NCBI GenBank assembly: GCA_013400155.1
Contig: VXBM01000218.1
Span: 186,001 to 250,000 of the forward strand
Direction: 5' to 3'
DNA from: Helopsaltes ochotensis
Lineage: Eukaryota > Chordata > Aves > Passeriformes > Locustellidae
DNA length: 64,000 nucleotides
The number at the start of each line of letters is the position of its first letter. Within the stretch, counting starts at the first letter, position 1. The notes beneath the pieces were generated by a model. It made no database searches. It had not been told where the DNA came from and was given only the letters and a program-made list of their open reading frames with translations. A program made the translations under genes and the position numbers. This document shows, in pieces, positions 12,460-24,800 of the stretch.

Positions 12460-12540
12460 GGGGGGGGGGGGGGGGGGGGGGTTGTGTGGGTTTTTTTGCT
12501 TTGTTTGTTTGTTTTGTTGTTGTTTTGTTTTTTAATTAGG
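12460..12540 (+). repeat. G22 homopolymer followed by a T/G-rich tract
   Basis: Twenty-two consecutive G (12460-12481), then TTGTGTGGG, a T run and TTTG/TTG units to about 12540. Homopolymer length is uncertain in any assembly. On the + strand the G tract could form a G-quadruplex. Confidence 0.9.
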
Positions 12541-13486
12541 AAATTCATATGTATCCCAGAGGAAAAGTTTCAATACGACTAAAACACAGACACATCTGAT
12601 CTGACTTATTAGTCCTGCAGGTAGAACAGTAGAAACTGATTCAGAATGGCTACTTTAGAAGTAAACATCCTCAGGTTGAAGAAGGTATTTCTTCTACACA
12701 AGGTTGAGTTATTTATGTGGCATTTAGTAGTTAATATTTTTCAACTGCTATTGACAAATATTAAGAAAAAGATTAATACTGTATTTTCTGCAATGAATCC
12801 TTCTCAGTTAGGGGACTAAGGTGACTCATAGTAGAGTATTTCTATGTACACAAAGAACAATATCTCTACCTTTTGACACCAGAAGGGAAAAAAATATCCT
12901 CTTCCATCTAAGTTTTGCACTACATGGTTCCGTGTTCCTGACTTTGTGATAATTTAAAATCTGCTTTTTCTTTCCATTCTTAGTACTTATCCACATTTCT
13001 TGTCTAAATCCTAACAGGATAATGTAAGGAGCACTAGTGCAGGTGATGTCTGACATCCTCTGCCTTCTTGATGTTTTATTGCACCCTGCAGATAAATGAG
13101 TTGTTCATCCATAGAATATTGTCTCTCGTGGTTCCCAAATGTTTGAACACCTGTTGATCAGGTACTGTTCAGATGATTTCACAGACGTTTTAAATTCAGA
13201 ACTGCAGATACCTTTCTTGTTAGGACCTTCAGTGTTTTGAGGAAAATATAAGAGAGGGAATTCTTTACCTGCAGTGAGATAACTGAGGGATCAACAGCAA
13301 TTTCAGATTATCCATCTTGTGTATACTACTATGTGAGCAAAATAGTAGTAAAGAAATGTACTTTAGGATCCATTCCAGCTCCATGTGGCAAAAGCTCAGA
13401 GACACAAAGAATATTTGAGTCAGCCAGCCCAATGTACAGAACACTTACAATGGAGGGCAAACAGTGTATTTGATATCTTTGTATCT

Positions 13487-13504
13487 ATATAGATAGATAG
13501 ATAT
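13487..13504 (+). repeat. Short ATAG tetranucleotide repeat
   Basis: TATATAGATAGATAGATAT; about three and a half units. Confidence 0.8.
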
Positions 13505-15717
13505 CAACAGGTATTCTCCATGGATAAGACAGTGTTTCAGCTGCTTTAACCTTCAACCAGGGGTTCAGGTTCAAGGTTTAAGAGCACCCAAGGTGGGTAG
13601 CTAGCACAGAAACCAGAAGGGTGTCCTAGGACACACTAGATATTCACATCACTACCCATTCCAAGTAGATGAATTACACATACAGTTGTTAGTCCACTCA
13701 TTTATCCAGGGAGCTTCATCATAGTTACTGTGGTTCTAATGTCTACTAACTTCAAACTAAAGTTTGAAATGATAAATGAAATGTCATCCTAGTGAATCTC
13801 TTTCTCTGACTTAAATTCTTTTCTAGTTTAATGTGGGCAGGACCACAACAAAACGAAGCTCTTAGTAATTAGTTGCATTTCTCATAGGAATAACATGGAA
13901 CAAATGTATGGGAACAATATGTTAACAAAGTAATCTAAGATTAGCCTAGCTGCAATTATCAACAACTCCTCTATCACAAGATTTGCCCTCATCACAGTTA
14001 TACTGAAAAGTGACTGAACTTCCAAACCCTTCCTTGTAATATCAGAAATACAAGGAGTATGAAACACTTGCTACAGGAATGAGAACAAAGAAGAAGGAAA
14101 ATAAGTGAAAGCCACCTTAAATAATAACAGTGAAAGCAAATTTCACTCACTGTGAATCCACCACATCTTTCTGAGCAGCAGAATTCAGCAAGGGGCTGGA
14201 TGAAAATAAGGAAATTTGCCTGCAATTGGAAAGTTCATCAGTAAATTTCAGAGAGTACTTCCCAAAACTGCAGTTAAATCATGCATGTCTTCATCTTTAT
14301 AGGAACTAAAGGCAGCTTTCTTTGGAAATTCCCGTCCTGGGTCTCTGAGCCAAGGTCGTGATAGTGTATCTTGACAGGAGGATTAAGAATGTGAGAATGA
14401 ATTTGCTGCTTAGAACAAGTGGATCAAATCAGAGCAAGAGACACGGATTTCATTGTATCCTCAAGTCAGTATTGGTATTCTGAGAACAGAAATAATATTA
14501 ATTTTTTATCCAAAATGGCCTTCACTTGCAGCTTATACATAGGAAGGCAAAACTTACTAGCAATAGGAACAGTAGCACATGCTGGAATTTCTGTACAGCA
14601 TCAGGAGACTGATCAACAGGACACTGAGCCATACTTAAAAGGGGTATTCTGTAATGTCTAAAGGGTTATATCTTCTCTAGAGGAAGAGAAGAAACAAACT
14701 TTGCTCACATGAACTCTATGGAATTTTACTCTCACACACTTCGGGAGGAAAAGAAAGCCATATGTGAGCAGGCTAAGCATTTTTTCAACAAAAAGTTCAA
14801 ATCAGCACCTTGAAATTTTCTTCTTCCAACTATTTTCCCTCAAAGGTAGAGAATTTACCTCTTCTTATCAAAAGGCTTAATGAAGCCAACAATGAAGCCA
14901 ACAACGGAAATAAAGACAAAAAGAGATAAATATGTTTCATAACCTCACCCTCTTCTACAGGATTATTAAACGTGGTATTTTCTTGACCAAGTCAAGCCAA
15001 CCAGGAATCAATTGGCTTTGTAAAAATGGGGGGAAAGATGAGGCAGTACAATAAAGAATGAAAAATCTCTTGAGATGACTGGCTTATCATGACATAAGCA
15101 GCTGACTACTTCTAAAAGTTAAAAACATATAGGAGAAAAAGAAGTGAAGTTAGAACATAAAAACAAACCAGGGGGTTTTCTGGGAATTTTCTTGAGAAAT
15201 ACCAAAGGCTAAAAAAGCTTATTTTGACTTTAACATACAAATTAGTGTCTTCCTTCTGAGTCCTCAACCATACGAACTTTTCCCCTTTTTTCCTTTTCCT
15301 AGTGGGACTCAATACTCCTCAGGCTTTCCACTTGAGTGGATACAGAACTGTTTCTAATGAACAATTTTTACAAGCTTAAGTAAAAGAAAACAAAGACCTG
15401 CAAGTAACTGCTTCTATGTCAAGATGTTTTCTTGAATTCAAATTTTAAAACACATTGACAGTGCTGCTGAAAGAACCTTCATTAGACCCCAAAACAGTAT
15501 TTTGTTGTGAGCTGAACAGAAGCCATCAGCTTGTAGCTTTATTTAATGCTATTCAGGAGGAAGTAAGTATATTCAGCTTTCCCAGATGAAGTACTGAAGG
15601 TCAGTAATCCTTACAGAACCTCAATGGCTCCTCTACCACACATGACAGACCTCAATAACCTGACAAAAGAGAATTTAAGAGAAACTTAAAATATACTTAT
15701 GGCTTTGGAACACGACA

Positions 15718-15806
15718 CAAACAATGATAATTAAAATTAATTGCAATTAAAATGAATTTCAACATTATTTGAAACTGAAACAATGATAATTATCATTAAT
15801 TGAAAC
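15718..15806. repeat. AT-rich patch with repeated AATGATAATTA motifs
   Basis: The motif CAATGATAATTA occurs at about 15722 and again, as CAATGATAATTATCATTA, at about 15780. The second copy is itself a perfect short palindrome (AATGATAATTATCATT). TTAATTG and AATTAAAA units lie between. The pattern suggests a local duplication. Confidence 0.6.
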
Positions 15807-16226
15807 AGTGAACCTGTGCCACAGATAAAACTGAGAAATCATTCTCTTTAAAAGTGGCCTTTCCCAGCTCTTCTAAGACTCACATATGTCCTGCAGTTAA
15901 CTGAAAATCTGTAGTCTTGCAGTAATGCAGGACATGTTGGTAATCCCAGCTTGGGGGTCTTTTGAGCCATTAGTTTCCCAAGGAGCAAAAATCTCTATCA
16001 AGAAAAGAAAAAAAAATGTAATATTTCTTATGACTGATAGAAGCTACTGCTTTTCAATGGAGTACTGAGAAGCCAAATCATAGTTTTGGTCAATCTCAAG
16101 GCATTCAGGTGAGTTTATTCAGTCAGTAGTACATGAACTCCCCACTCCTCTGATGCAGTGGTACTGAATAGCAGGTGTTAATTATAATCCATTATGACAG
16201 CTGGGAATTTCTTCTCCTCATTAACC

Positions 16227-16427
16227 TTAATTGTGGCTTTTTACATCCCATTTTCCAAGAAAATCTTCTTCTTTCTCTTTTATTAGTTGAAGATAACAAA
16301 TGAGGGAATATATTTCCTTTGGTTGCTCCTTTGGCAAGCTTGCTACAACTAACTCAATGAAAATTGGATCATTATGAATAATTCCAGCAACTTTTTCTGT
16401 AACAAGCTTCCTGCTTTCATGCATCAT
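16227..16427 (-). other. Exon-like open frame ending in a stop, unidentified
   Basis: Read on the minus strand, the frame gives RKLVTEKVAGIIHNDPIF..., an amphipathic segment (PKEQPKEIYSLI) and ...EKEEDFLGKWDVKSHN then TAA. The acceptor would be GAAAGCAG at about 16414. Residue composition is protein-like, but I recognise no family, and 66 codons is within chance. Confidence 0.12.
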
Positions 16428-19400
16428 TTGACATTTTAAAGTTTAACTGAAGTCTTCAGACAACATTTCTCCCTCTTACGCTTCCTACTTCAGACCAGTA
16501 ACCAGTCTTTATTTTACCCCAGACAATCTTCCTAGCAGTAGGTATCAGTCATTTGGATAAGTTAACTTAACCAAAATCCCTCGGCTGTACTGTAGTTTTA
16601 TCACATCACATGAATCCTTTTTAGGACCTCATCCTCCAGTATTTTATATCACTAATAAATTATGAAGATATATCTGGGACAACTTAGACAGAATTCATTG
16701 AATTTCTGAAGTTGTTTGTAAGTTTTAAGTTCTCCAGCTATAACAGATAAAATGTAGATATTAAACATTGGCTGAAAGACCTAAAGGGGTTTTTTTGTCA
16801 GTTTTATGCCCCTTTTTTCCCCATCATGACCTTCTGGGATCTTCTGAAAGCACTGATAGTTCTAGATAGTCTGTGACTTATTTCAACTGCTGAAGGAATC
16901 TCAAGCAGACAAACTTTCACGAAGCAGGCATCAATTGTGTCAGAGCTGGGTCATAAGCTTCCCCAGATATGTGCTTGTGTAGGGTCTCAGTTATCTGGTG
17001 ACTGACAGTAAGTCAAGCTATGGAAATGATGCCTTGTCCTCCTCAATGCAAAGGGAAAGTCACCACCACCAGCAGCCAGTGGCTCTTTGGAAAGAGATCT
17101 TGAGAAGCCATAATTTCTGTCTGTGCAGTGGAGCTCCTGGAATTCCCATTACCAGCCATGATAGCTGTGACACTATCGTGGAACACAGTACTTATACAGA
17201 TGATTTTTTTCTTGGAAAGGTGCCTTAAAATAAAAATTTCAAAGTTGTGTTCTCTGGACTTTGTCAAAGGCCTCTATGCCTATACAAATAAAAATAAGGT
17301 GTGGGGAGGTAACAGGCACAGCACAGCCTATTTGGGCTTGGCCACATGAATTTGAATCCACATTTAGTCCCAGAAAGCAAGGAATATAATTTTAAGCTGC
17401 ATTGATATGAAGAGACAGGACAAAAATAACAGTAATGCTGACAAATACGCTATAAGCAATCACAAGGAAAGGATGAAGGTATAGAAAGTATGCTTTTTCC
17501 CTCTGGTCCTTAAAGTTATTTCAACCACTAAATATTAAAGTAGGCAATATTTGGAATTTAACACTTAGATATCTGTGACTCCTCTCACTAAGCTGTTACC
17601 TGCATCTTCCAAGCCTGCACACTCAAGGAGCACTGTAGAAACCAGAGCATCCTTTTTCCCTGAGCAGCTACAAGTAGTATTTCAAGTGCAAACCACCTCA
17701 GCAATGGTAATCTCTTCCATCTAAAGTACTCTGTAACCACAACAATCATCCTGGGAAACTGAGGAAGGATAACACACAGCTGTTTTCTTAGCTGCATATC
17801 ATGCCCACAGATGCTGAGACAAATATCGAGGCTTTGAGAAGAAGGGAGCAAGAATTAAGTAACAGGTTCACTGTTTACAATGCCAACCCATGCTTGGAAT
17901 ATTTTTGCTTATTAATGATAGAAAACAGGATCTGCCTTTACCCTCCTTACTTTCTTGTTTCATGGTAAAAAGCATCATATGTGATTCCTTCTACAGCTCT
18001 CTTCCCTTTAAGGGAGTTATACTGCACAATTAGGGCATGAGGATATATGTTGTAACTTGTAACTTGAACACTGCAGCTGGACAACATTTCTGCAAAGAAA
18101 AGGTTGCTTCAAACAATATTCACCCACAGTTGTTGCTACAACAAAAATGTTTCAAGAGAGCTCAGAAATTGAATCGTGCTTAAGATGATTATTTGCTGTT
18201 CTCTGGTTTGTAAGCAGAGATGCAAATAATTTTTTTACTTGAAAATATTTTCTACCAGACACTTATTGCTTCTTCAGAAACAGTGTCTTCAGCAACTTCT
18301 TAAGCTGCAGCTTTATTATAAGTCTACTGATGTTATTGTAAAAAGAGAATAAAAACGATTTGTGAAAAATCATATAGGTAAGTAGTTTGCATTTTTTGCA
18401 ATTCCTAGGAAAATGCCTCGTGGCATACTAGCATGTGTAAAGAGTATATAGATTACATTGGCAAACTTTCTCAGAACTTGAGGGAAATTTACAGTGGTTT
18501 TCATTCTGTACTCCAAAAAGCATTATTGGAATTTTCAACTTTCCCTCTCTTCATAAAACAAAAAAGGGTAATTTAGACTAAGTCCAGAGAAATTGGCTCA
18601 ACAGAAAAAAACTTTCTAAATGGCTTTTCTAAAGCCATTAACAATTTTTGATTCCTTGTGTAAACGTAAAACTCAATCTCCTTTCAATACAAGTGTTTCT
18701 TGTATTTTCTTTCAAGACTGCTCAAATACCGCCTGATATGTACCTTTGGCAATATTTCTGCGATGAATTGTACAAACTCATTCTTGTTTTGCAAATATAA
18801 GGGTAAAACCCACCTTGTGCTTGACATTTCTTGTATTTTTCCTTGATGAAAGACCTGAAAGTGCTTTTTACTAATTAAAATCAGAAATTTGAGTTGTCCA
18901 AAATAACAGAAGTGCTTTTAGAATAAAAGGAGATTTAACTCCTTTTTCACTCCACATAAAAATACTCAAAACTTTCTCAGATTATATTCTAACAGAGGAA
19001 CATTACTGCAGAACATAAGTGTAAATTTTTATAACTTCCTTTTAATCATTTCAACAGACAGAAGTTCAATACATTTCTGGGAACAAACCCTACAACACCC
19101 TTGTTTAGGGTAGAGTTTTAAATAAAGAATAACAAGAACATGAATCAATTACTATGATTTAACTTTAGTTTTGTACATTACCAATTTTTTTGTCTTATCA
19201 CCATCTTTAAAATCTCCCTTCCAGCATTTCTTTGAGTTAGGCCTTAAGCTTTTAAAGAAATCCCTTATAGCATTTGGTTACACTTTCAGGGTTAGATCAT
19301 GCCTCCAGGACACAGCCTTTCATCTGGATTGTTAGAACAGCAGTATTCTTAGAACAAGGAAGTTGCGGAGCAGTGAGGTGACAACTCCTTGGGATGAGAA

Positions 19401-19812
19401 GCAGAATTCTCTGTGTATCAGCAGCCGCCTTCTGCTGTGGACAGCTATCAATGCTATTTGTTTAGACGCTTTCTTTTCAGGACTTTGAAAGAATTTTATG
19501 ACAGCAAAAAGAAAAGAAAATGAGAAAGATAACCAGAGATGAGTAACTGGTAGCAACTCTTATGCTATAAGGGTTACATTTCAGACTGAGATACAGCTTT
19601 CAGCTAAAGGATGTTCCCAATACGGCAAAGTGGTAAACTCATTCATGGCCAGCCTCTGGGTCCCGGGCTCAAAAGAAGGGACAACTAATGCTTTCTCTAA
19701 TTAAATTAGTTCCTTCTTCCTTGCTATTTAACCTCAAAGATATTTATAAATGTCAAAATGAGTCATCTTCTTTCTGTGCCTGTTGACATAAATATGTAAT
19801 TTCTCTACTTAC

Positions 19813-19984
19813 CCTACCTTTAAACATAGAATTGCGAGAGGTGTAACATTTTGGAAGTCCTCCTGATGAGGAGGAGAGTGAGTGAAAAGATGGAGACAGG
19901 TCTGGCCCAGAGGTGAACCCACAGTACCCACTCTGTGCACTGTAAGGGCAGAGCTGCTGTCCTTTGGTGTCTGAGCTCAGAAGC
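19813..19984 (-). other. Exon-like segment with strong splice sites, unidentified
   Basis: On the minus strand an acceptor (TCTGTAATTTGCAG) precedes 19984, and AGG followed by GTAAGT marks the other end at 19813. One frame is open throughout (57 codons), Ser/Gly-rich, with LLSSDTKGQQLCPYSAQSG and SLSSSSGGLPKCYTSRNSM. No family recognised. Could equally be a non-coding RNA exon or chance. Confidence 0.15.
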
Positions 19985-21724
19985 CTGCAAATTACAGAGA
20001 TCCCTAATCACACTTCACTGCACACAAATGACCTCTCAATTTATTATTCCATCCTCAACGTGTACTACTCAGCATATTCAGTGCACTAAGCACATTTTGG
20101 AGTCAATGTGAATTAAAGATTAACTGTGACAAACTGAACTTTTCAACCAAGTGTCCAAAGGGAAAACACCAATTAAGCAATGCTGCAGTTCCAAGTACAC
20201 AAAGCACATGTTCGAATAACAGCTTTCCAACCTACATGGCCAGGAGTAATTTGTAAGCTTTACAGCCAGGTTAACAAACTGGATATGGATTCTCCTGTGC
20301 TCCATTTCTACGTCTGTGCTGTCCCAGAGAGGGTTTCTCACCAAAGCCAGGGTTAATGAACAAATGTGTGCAGTCCTTCCCTCCCTGCAGAGCCATCACA
20401 CCACCACAGCACAAAACACAAATGAGTTTTGACTGTGAATGTCCTCCAACTATCAAAAGGAAACCTGCTCTGAAGGATTAGTCTGAGCTCCCAAGAGCTT
20501 TGGAGGCTTTAAGCTGCACATTAGTGTTTAGTTTTTAGAACAGTTAAAAAAACACCAGATGGAAAATCTTTGCCTCATTCTGGCCCTTTACATGTTGGAC
20601 AATTTCCCAAACAACTTCTAAGAAATTAAAGGGGAGAGGTCACATTAATAGTTGCAGTAAATAAAATCTCAGTCTAGTTCAGTGAACTATATAGTCTCTT
20701 CTTGTAAGTGTTCAAGTGACACCAGGTTTATTAAAAAAACCTTCAAACATGCAATTGTGCAACTTCTTTCATGGAACAGACAGCAGATGATAAATTATAA
20801 CCATTAGCCTAAATCATAACAGTATCTCTCTTTAAGCCTTAGACATCGATAGTACACTTACTAGAGTACCTGTATATAAAAGAAAACAGAAAAAGAAAAA
20901 AAAAAAGTTGCACTAACAAAACCAGAAACACAAAAGAAGACATGACTGGGCTGGTGATCTAGCAATGGGATGAAGAAATGAGTAACAAAAATCTCTCTTT
21001 CGAGAATACTTTTTCTTGTAAGCTTGCAAAGTAGACACCTCATAAGTGCCAGGTTGATTTGGAGGGATACACATTGTTGGGGGTAAATGGACAATTTCCT
21101 CAAAGGGATCAAGATTACCCTTCAACTGACAGCTGTAAATGAAAGACTGAAAATAACCCTTGTGTTTTCAGAGCTCAAACACTTCATCCTTTCCTACTAT
21201 TTCATTTTTAGCATATGCTTCATATCCCTCATGGTGGGTCATGAACAACCAAAAGTGTTTGTAGTGTTGTACTTAGTAGGAGGACTAACTTAAAAAATTC
21301 CATTACTAGACTGGATTTTTACAGGATCAAAGTTCTTATGAAAAGTAATTTTAGATAATAAAAAACTTTATACCTATATTTCTCTAGCAAATTTTAATTA
21401 AATTTAATAAAAACAGATGTGAGATTAGGTTTTCTTCAGAGTTCTTTAGCAACATACAAGCCTTATAGTTCTGCAGTGTAAGGCACAGTCCTGATTTTTT
21501 TATTTTTTTTGTCTATAGAGAAGCATGTAAAGATAGTGTCTGTCCATTAAAGTATGCAAAGGAAATGGTTTACTGTCATGGGATTGCACAAGGAAGATTT
21601 GTACCATCAGTAATGAATTTGGAAATGCCATGAAACATTTGTCTGTTAGTGTCCAACATATCAAACTCTTGCCTTGGAATTCCATTCAGGTAAAGGTTTC
21701 TTAAGCTCTGGTACAGAAATCACC

Positions 21725-21838
21725 AGATGGTTGAGACTGAAGGGACTTCTAAAGATCATCTGGTCCAACCAGCTCGGGCCAAGCAGAGTCACCTAGAGGA
21801 GGCTGGCCACAACCACGTCCTGTTGGCTTTTGAATATC
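21725..21838 (-). mobile_element. CR1 LINE 3'-end fragment
   Basis: The + strand carries GGGACTTCTAAAGATCATCTGGTCCAACC and, further on, GTCACCTAGAGGAGG...TGTTGGCTTTTGAATATC. These are the reverse complement of the conserved 3' region of avian CR1. About 114 nt remain, 5'-truncated as usual, with no coding part. Confidence 0.85.
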
Positions 21839-24800
21839 AGTTTTCTTTAACTGTAGAATAACTGATAATAATTTGAGCTGCTCATAGATGGTGTCATGGT
21901 TTTGTTCTGTGGTGATCACCAGGAAATTAATCTCCTCATGAAGGACATAAAATTAGTTAGTTATACTTTGTGTAAAATTTGTCCTGATTCCTATAGCTTC
22001 CTGGAAAGGGCATTCTGACTCATTGTGTTTTTTAACTTAGCCCACTATGAAAAATATGCCAGTAGTACTTATGACAGTGGACATGATAGTGGGGGTGTGT
22101 AAAAGTAATATATGTGTTCTCAGCCTTCAGAAATGGTTTTAAAGAGAATTTTTTTTTCACATTGTATTCTATGCATTTTAACTACATTACACATCTGCTT
22201 GATGGCTAATAAAAGCTGTTATAAAGAATTTGAGATTTTAATTATCACTCCTGGATTAATATTTTCATAGAAAACAGCAACATTTTAAATGTAAAGATAG
22301 GTTAGAAGTTTTGCATTTAATTGCTTAGTGCACTCTTTCAAGATTCAGCCAAACCCCCTTGGCTCTCTAAGGTACTTAACAACATTATAGACAATTAAAC
22401 AAAATGGAAAAGCACAGACGAAACAGCTCACTGTGCATTGAAACACAGCACAGAAATCAGACAGACTGATCTGTAGTTTCTGATCTGTCATTACTATAAT
22501 GCAACAAACCAACAGCTGATACTTCGTACCTGATAATGGAATACTTTACCTTCTGGTAGGCTCCTCTAGCTAGGCACTGCAAAAGAGTTTCCTTTCAGAA
22601 CACACTTGACACCGCTCCCTTTTATCAAGTACTTCCCTTTCAACAAGTAATTGAAAATACTTGAGTGCATTTTAATATAGGATTACTTCCCAGTCACACT
22701 CTAACAGAAATATATTTATTGTTCAGCAAAGACTTGTTGAGTAAACAAGAAGAGCCCTTGCCCTTCACTAGTATTCTATTTACCTGAAGTCTGATTTGAA
22801 TAATTTTGATGGAATGGTCATCTCCGTGCAGCATTATTTTCTCAAGATGCCTATTTAGAACTTGTTCAGCATCAAAGGTAAGTCAATTGGTTACTTTCAA
22901 TAAGATTGTATTAGTTTCCTATCATGCACATTAACAACGAGACAATTCCACACTATTGAACTCTCTTATAGCACAGAAGACTAGAAGCTACACATCTGTG
23001 AAAACAAATTGAATGTCGCTGTCTCAAGGCAGAAAAAGGTTGGTGTTGCTCAGGTTTGGAAGACATGGTATGGGGAGCCAAGGGAGGGAAAAGGCTGGTA
23101 GGAGTTGAAAGAGTATTAAGCATGTTTAAATGAGAAGCCCTGGGAGCAAGCTGTCCATGAAAAAAATGGAAGTCAAGTCTTCTGTCTGAAAGACACTTTG
23201 AAAGGTACTGTGAGGAACAGGGATTTTTCATTTCCCCTCCTCATCCTGTCCCTCTTCTGATATGTTTTCTCTCCATCTCATCCCATGCCTCACAAACCAT
23301 CCTAGACAGAGAATTCCACCCTCCTCCCCACTGCCAAAGACATTTTAACATCCATCTCCTATTCCCTGCCTCTGATTAACCTGCTTTTCTTCCCAGCAGC
23401 TTCCTTAATAAAGGAAGGGCAAAGAGAAACTCCTGAAAATGTGGGTTGAAGACAACACAGCACCAGAAGCAGAACCCAAAAATCTGTGGATCTTAGAGAA
23501 TGAAGCTTTCTGACCTTTTCCTGGCAGAGCTGAGGCAGATATGTTGGTGGGACAATATCTGCTTTGGATTTGGGCTATTTATATGGGCTGCCATTCCCTT
23601 CCTCATCCTCACATAAGCAACAGCAGACAGGGTAAGGACGGATTGTTCAGACCATGGCAGTCAATCTTTGCCACCTCAGGTACACGCTAAGCTTGCAGTT
23701 TGCAGCACCTACAGACTCATGCTGAGGAAAAGTATGACATGCCCTGGCTTGGGCAAGCTGTGTGTACATACAAGATGCTGTTTGCATCTTGAAATCCTGT
23801 TAACTTTTCTCATTTTAACTTGGAAAAGGCTGACTGTTGAAGCAGTAGTGCATGGAAATTTGACAGCAGCTGTATCACATTTCAGGCCTTGGGGGCAAGC
23901 GTGCATCCAAGTGCTGCTATTTTTAGAACACCATATCTTAGAGAGTTCACCTAAGACAGATACAGACAGATGTCAGGGTTGCAGAGGGCCCCAGGTGAGT
24001 CCAAAGTGCCCCTGAGTTTCTGTTTGTCACTCTTTCTGCCTATGCAATCAGCTGATTCACCCCAAACACAGGAGGATGTGTAGGTAAAACACGTTGGCTC
24101 CTAATTCTCTCAGACCTTGTTTCCCACCTGTTCAGATTTTGAGTCCTGCCCTCACGTCTCTGTCACTTACAGCTCTGCTTCATAATCTGCCATTCTCTGG
24201 TCTGTCCAAGCACAGTTTCAGGACAGGCAGAGAAAAATCTCATCAAATCTGAAGCAGGAGTTAATCAGGCATTAACTCGAGAGGCCCTGGAAATTCTCCA
24301 TATTCATCATTGTACATAACACTTCTCTGAAGAGGGAAAAAAGTGAGAAATAAGAAATTATTCTTTCTGTGGGGGGATAAAAGGACAAAACTAGCAGTAA
24401 TGACTCTACAGTACTTTGAATATTTAAAATGCTATATACTTCATGCACTTATGAGGTTGATTGCAAAATGAAAAGAACAAATAATGGGAACTTGGTATGC
24501 AGACTAATCTTGAAACCTGGGAGTCAAATTCCAAATACCTACAAATGTCTGAGCCTTGATTTCCACTCAGTCTCCTATGAATTGACTCAGCCTGATACCA
24601 ACAGGACTACTTGAACAAAGAAATATCCTCCTATTTAATAATGATTACATACTACATACCATAATTACTGCTGCTCTTACTTCTGTAATTAAAGAGGCAT
24701 ATTCATGAATATAAAATTCACAACTTGTGGTGATCTATTTTGAGCTGATAGGCTAAATTCAAACATGGCTGTGTCCAGGTTTCCACAACAACCTTCTAAC

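Larger units (their letters stand above)
12541..21724. other. Gene-poor interval with two minus-strand exon-like segments
   Basis: No recognised gene or transposable element. Two exon-like segments, at 16427-16227 and 19984-19813 (minus strand), are listed separately. A short (ATAG)n run is at 13487-13504, and an AT-rich patch with repeated AATGATAAT and TTAATTG motifs is at 15718-15806. Confidence 0.5.

Noticed and set aside
23668..24015. + strand frame ending at a consensus GTGAGT donor (23995)
   Set aside because: Good donor and a CCACCTCAG acceptor, but the translation is Cys/His/Leu-rich with no family resemblance, and no partner exon was seen.
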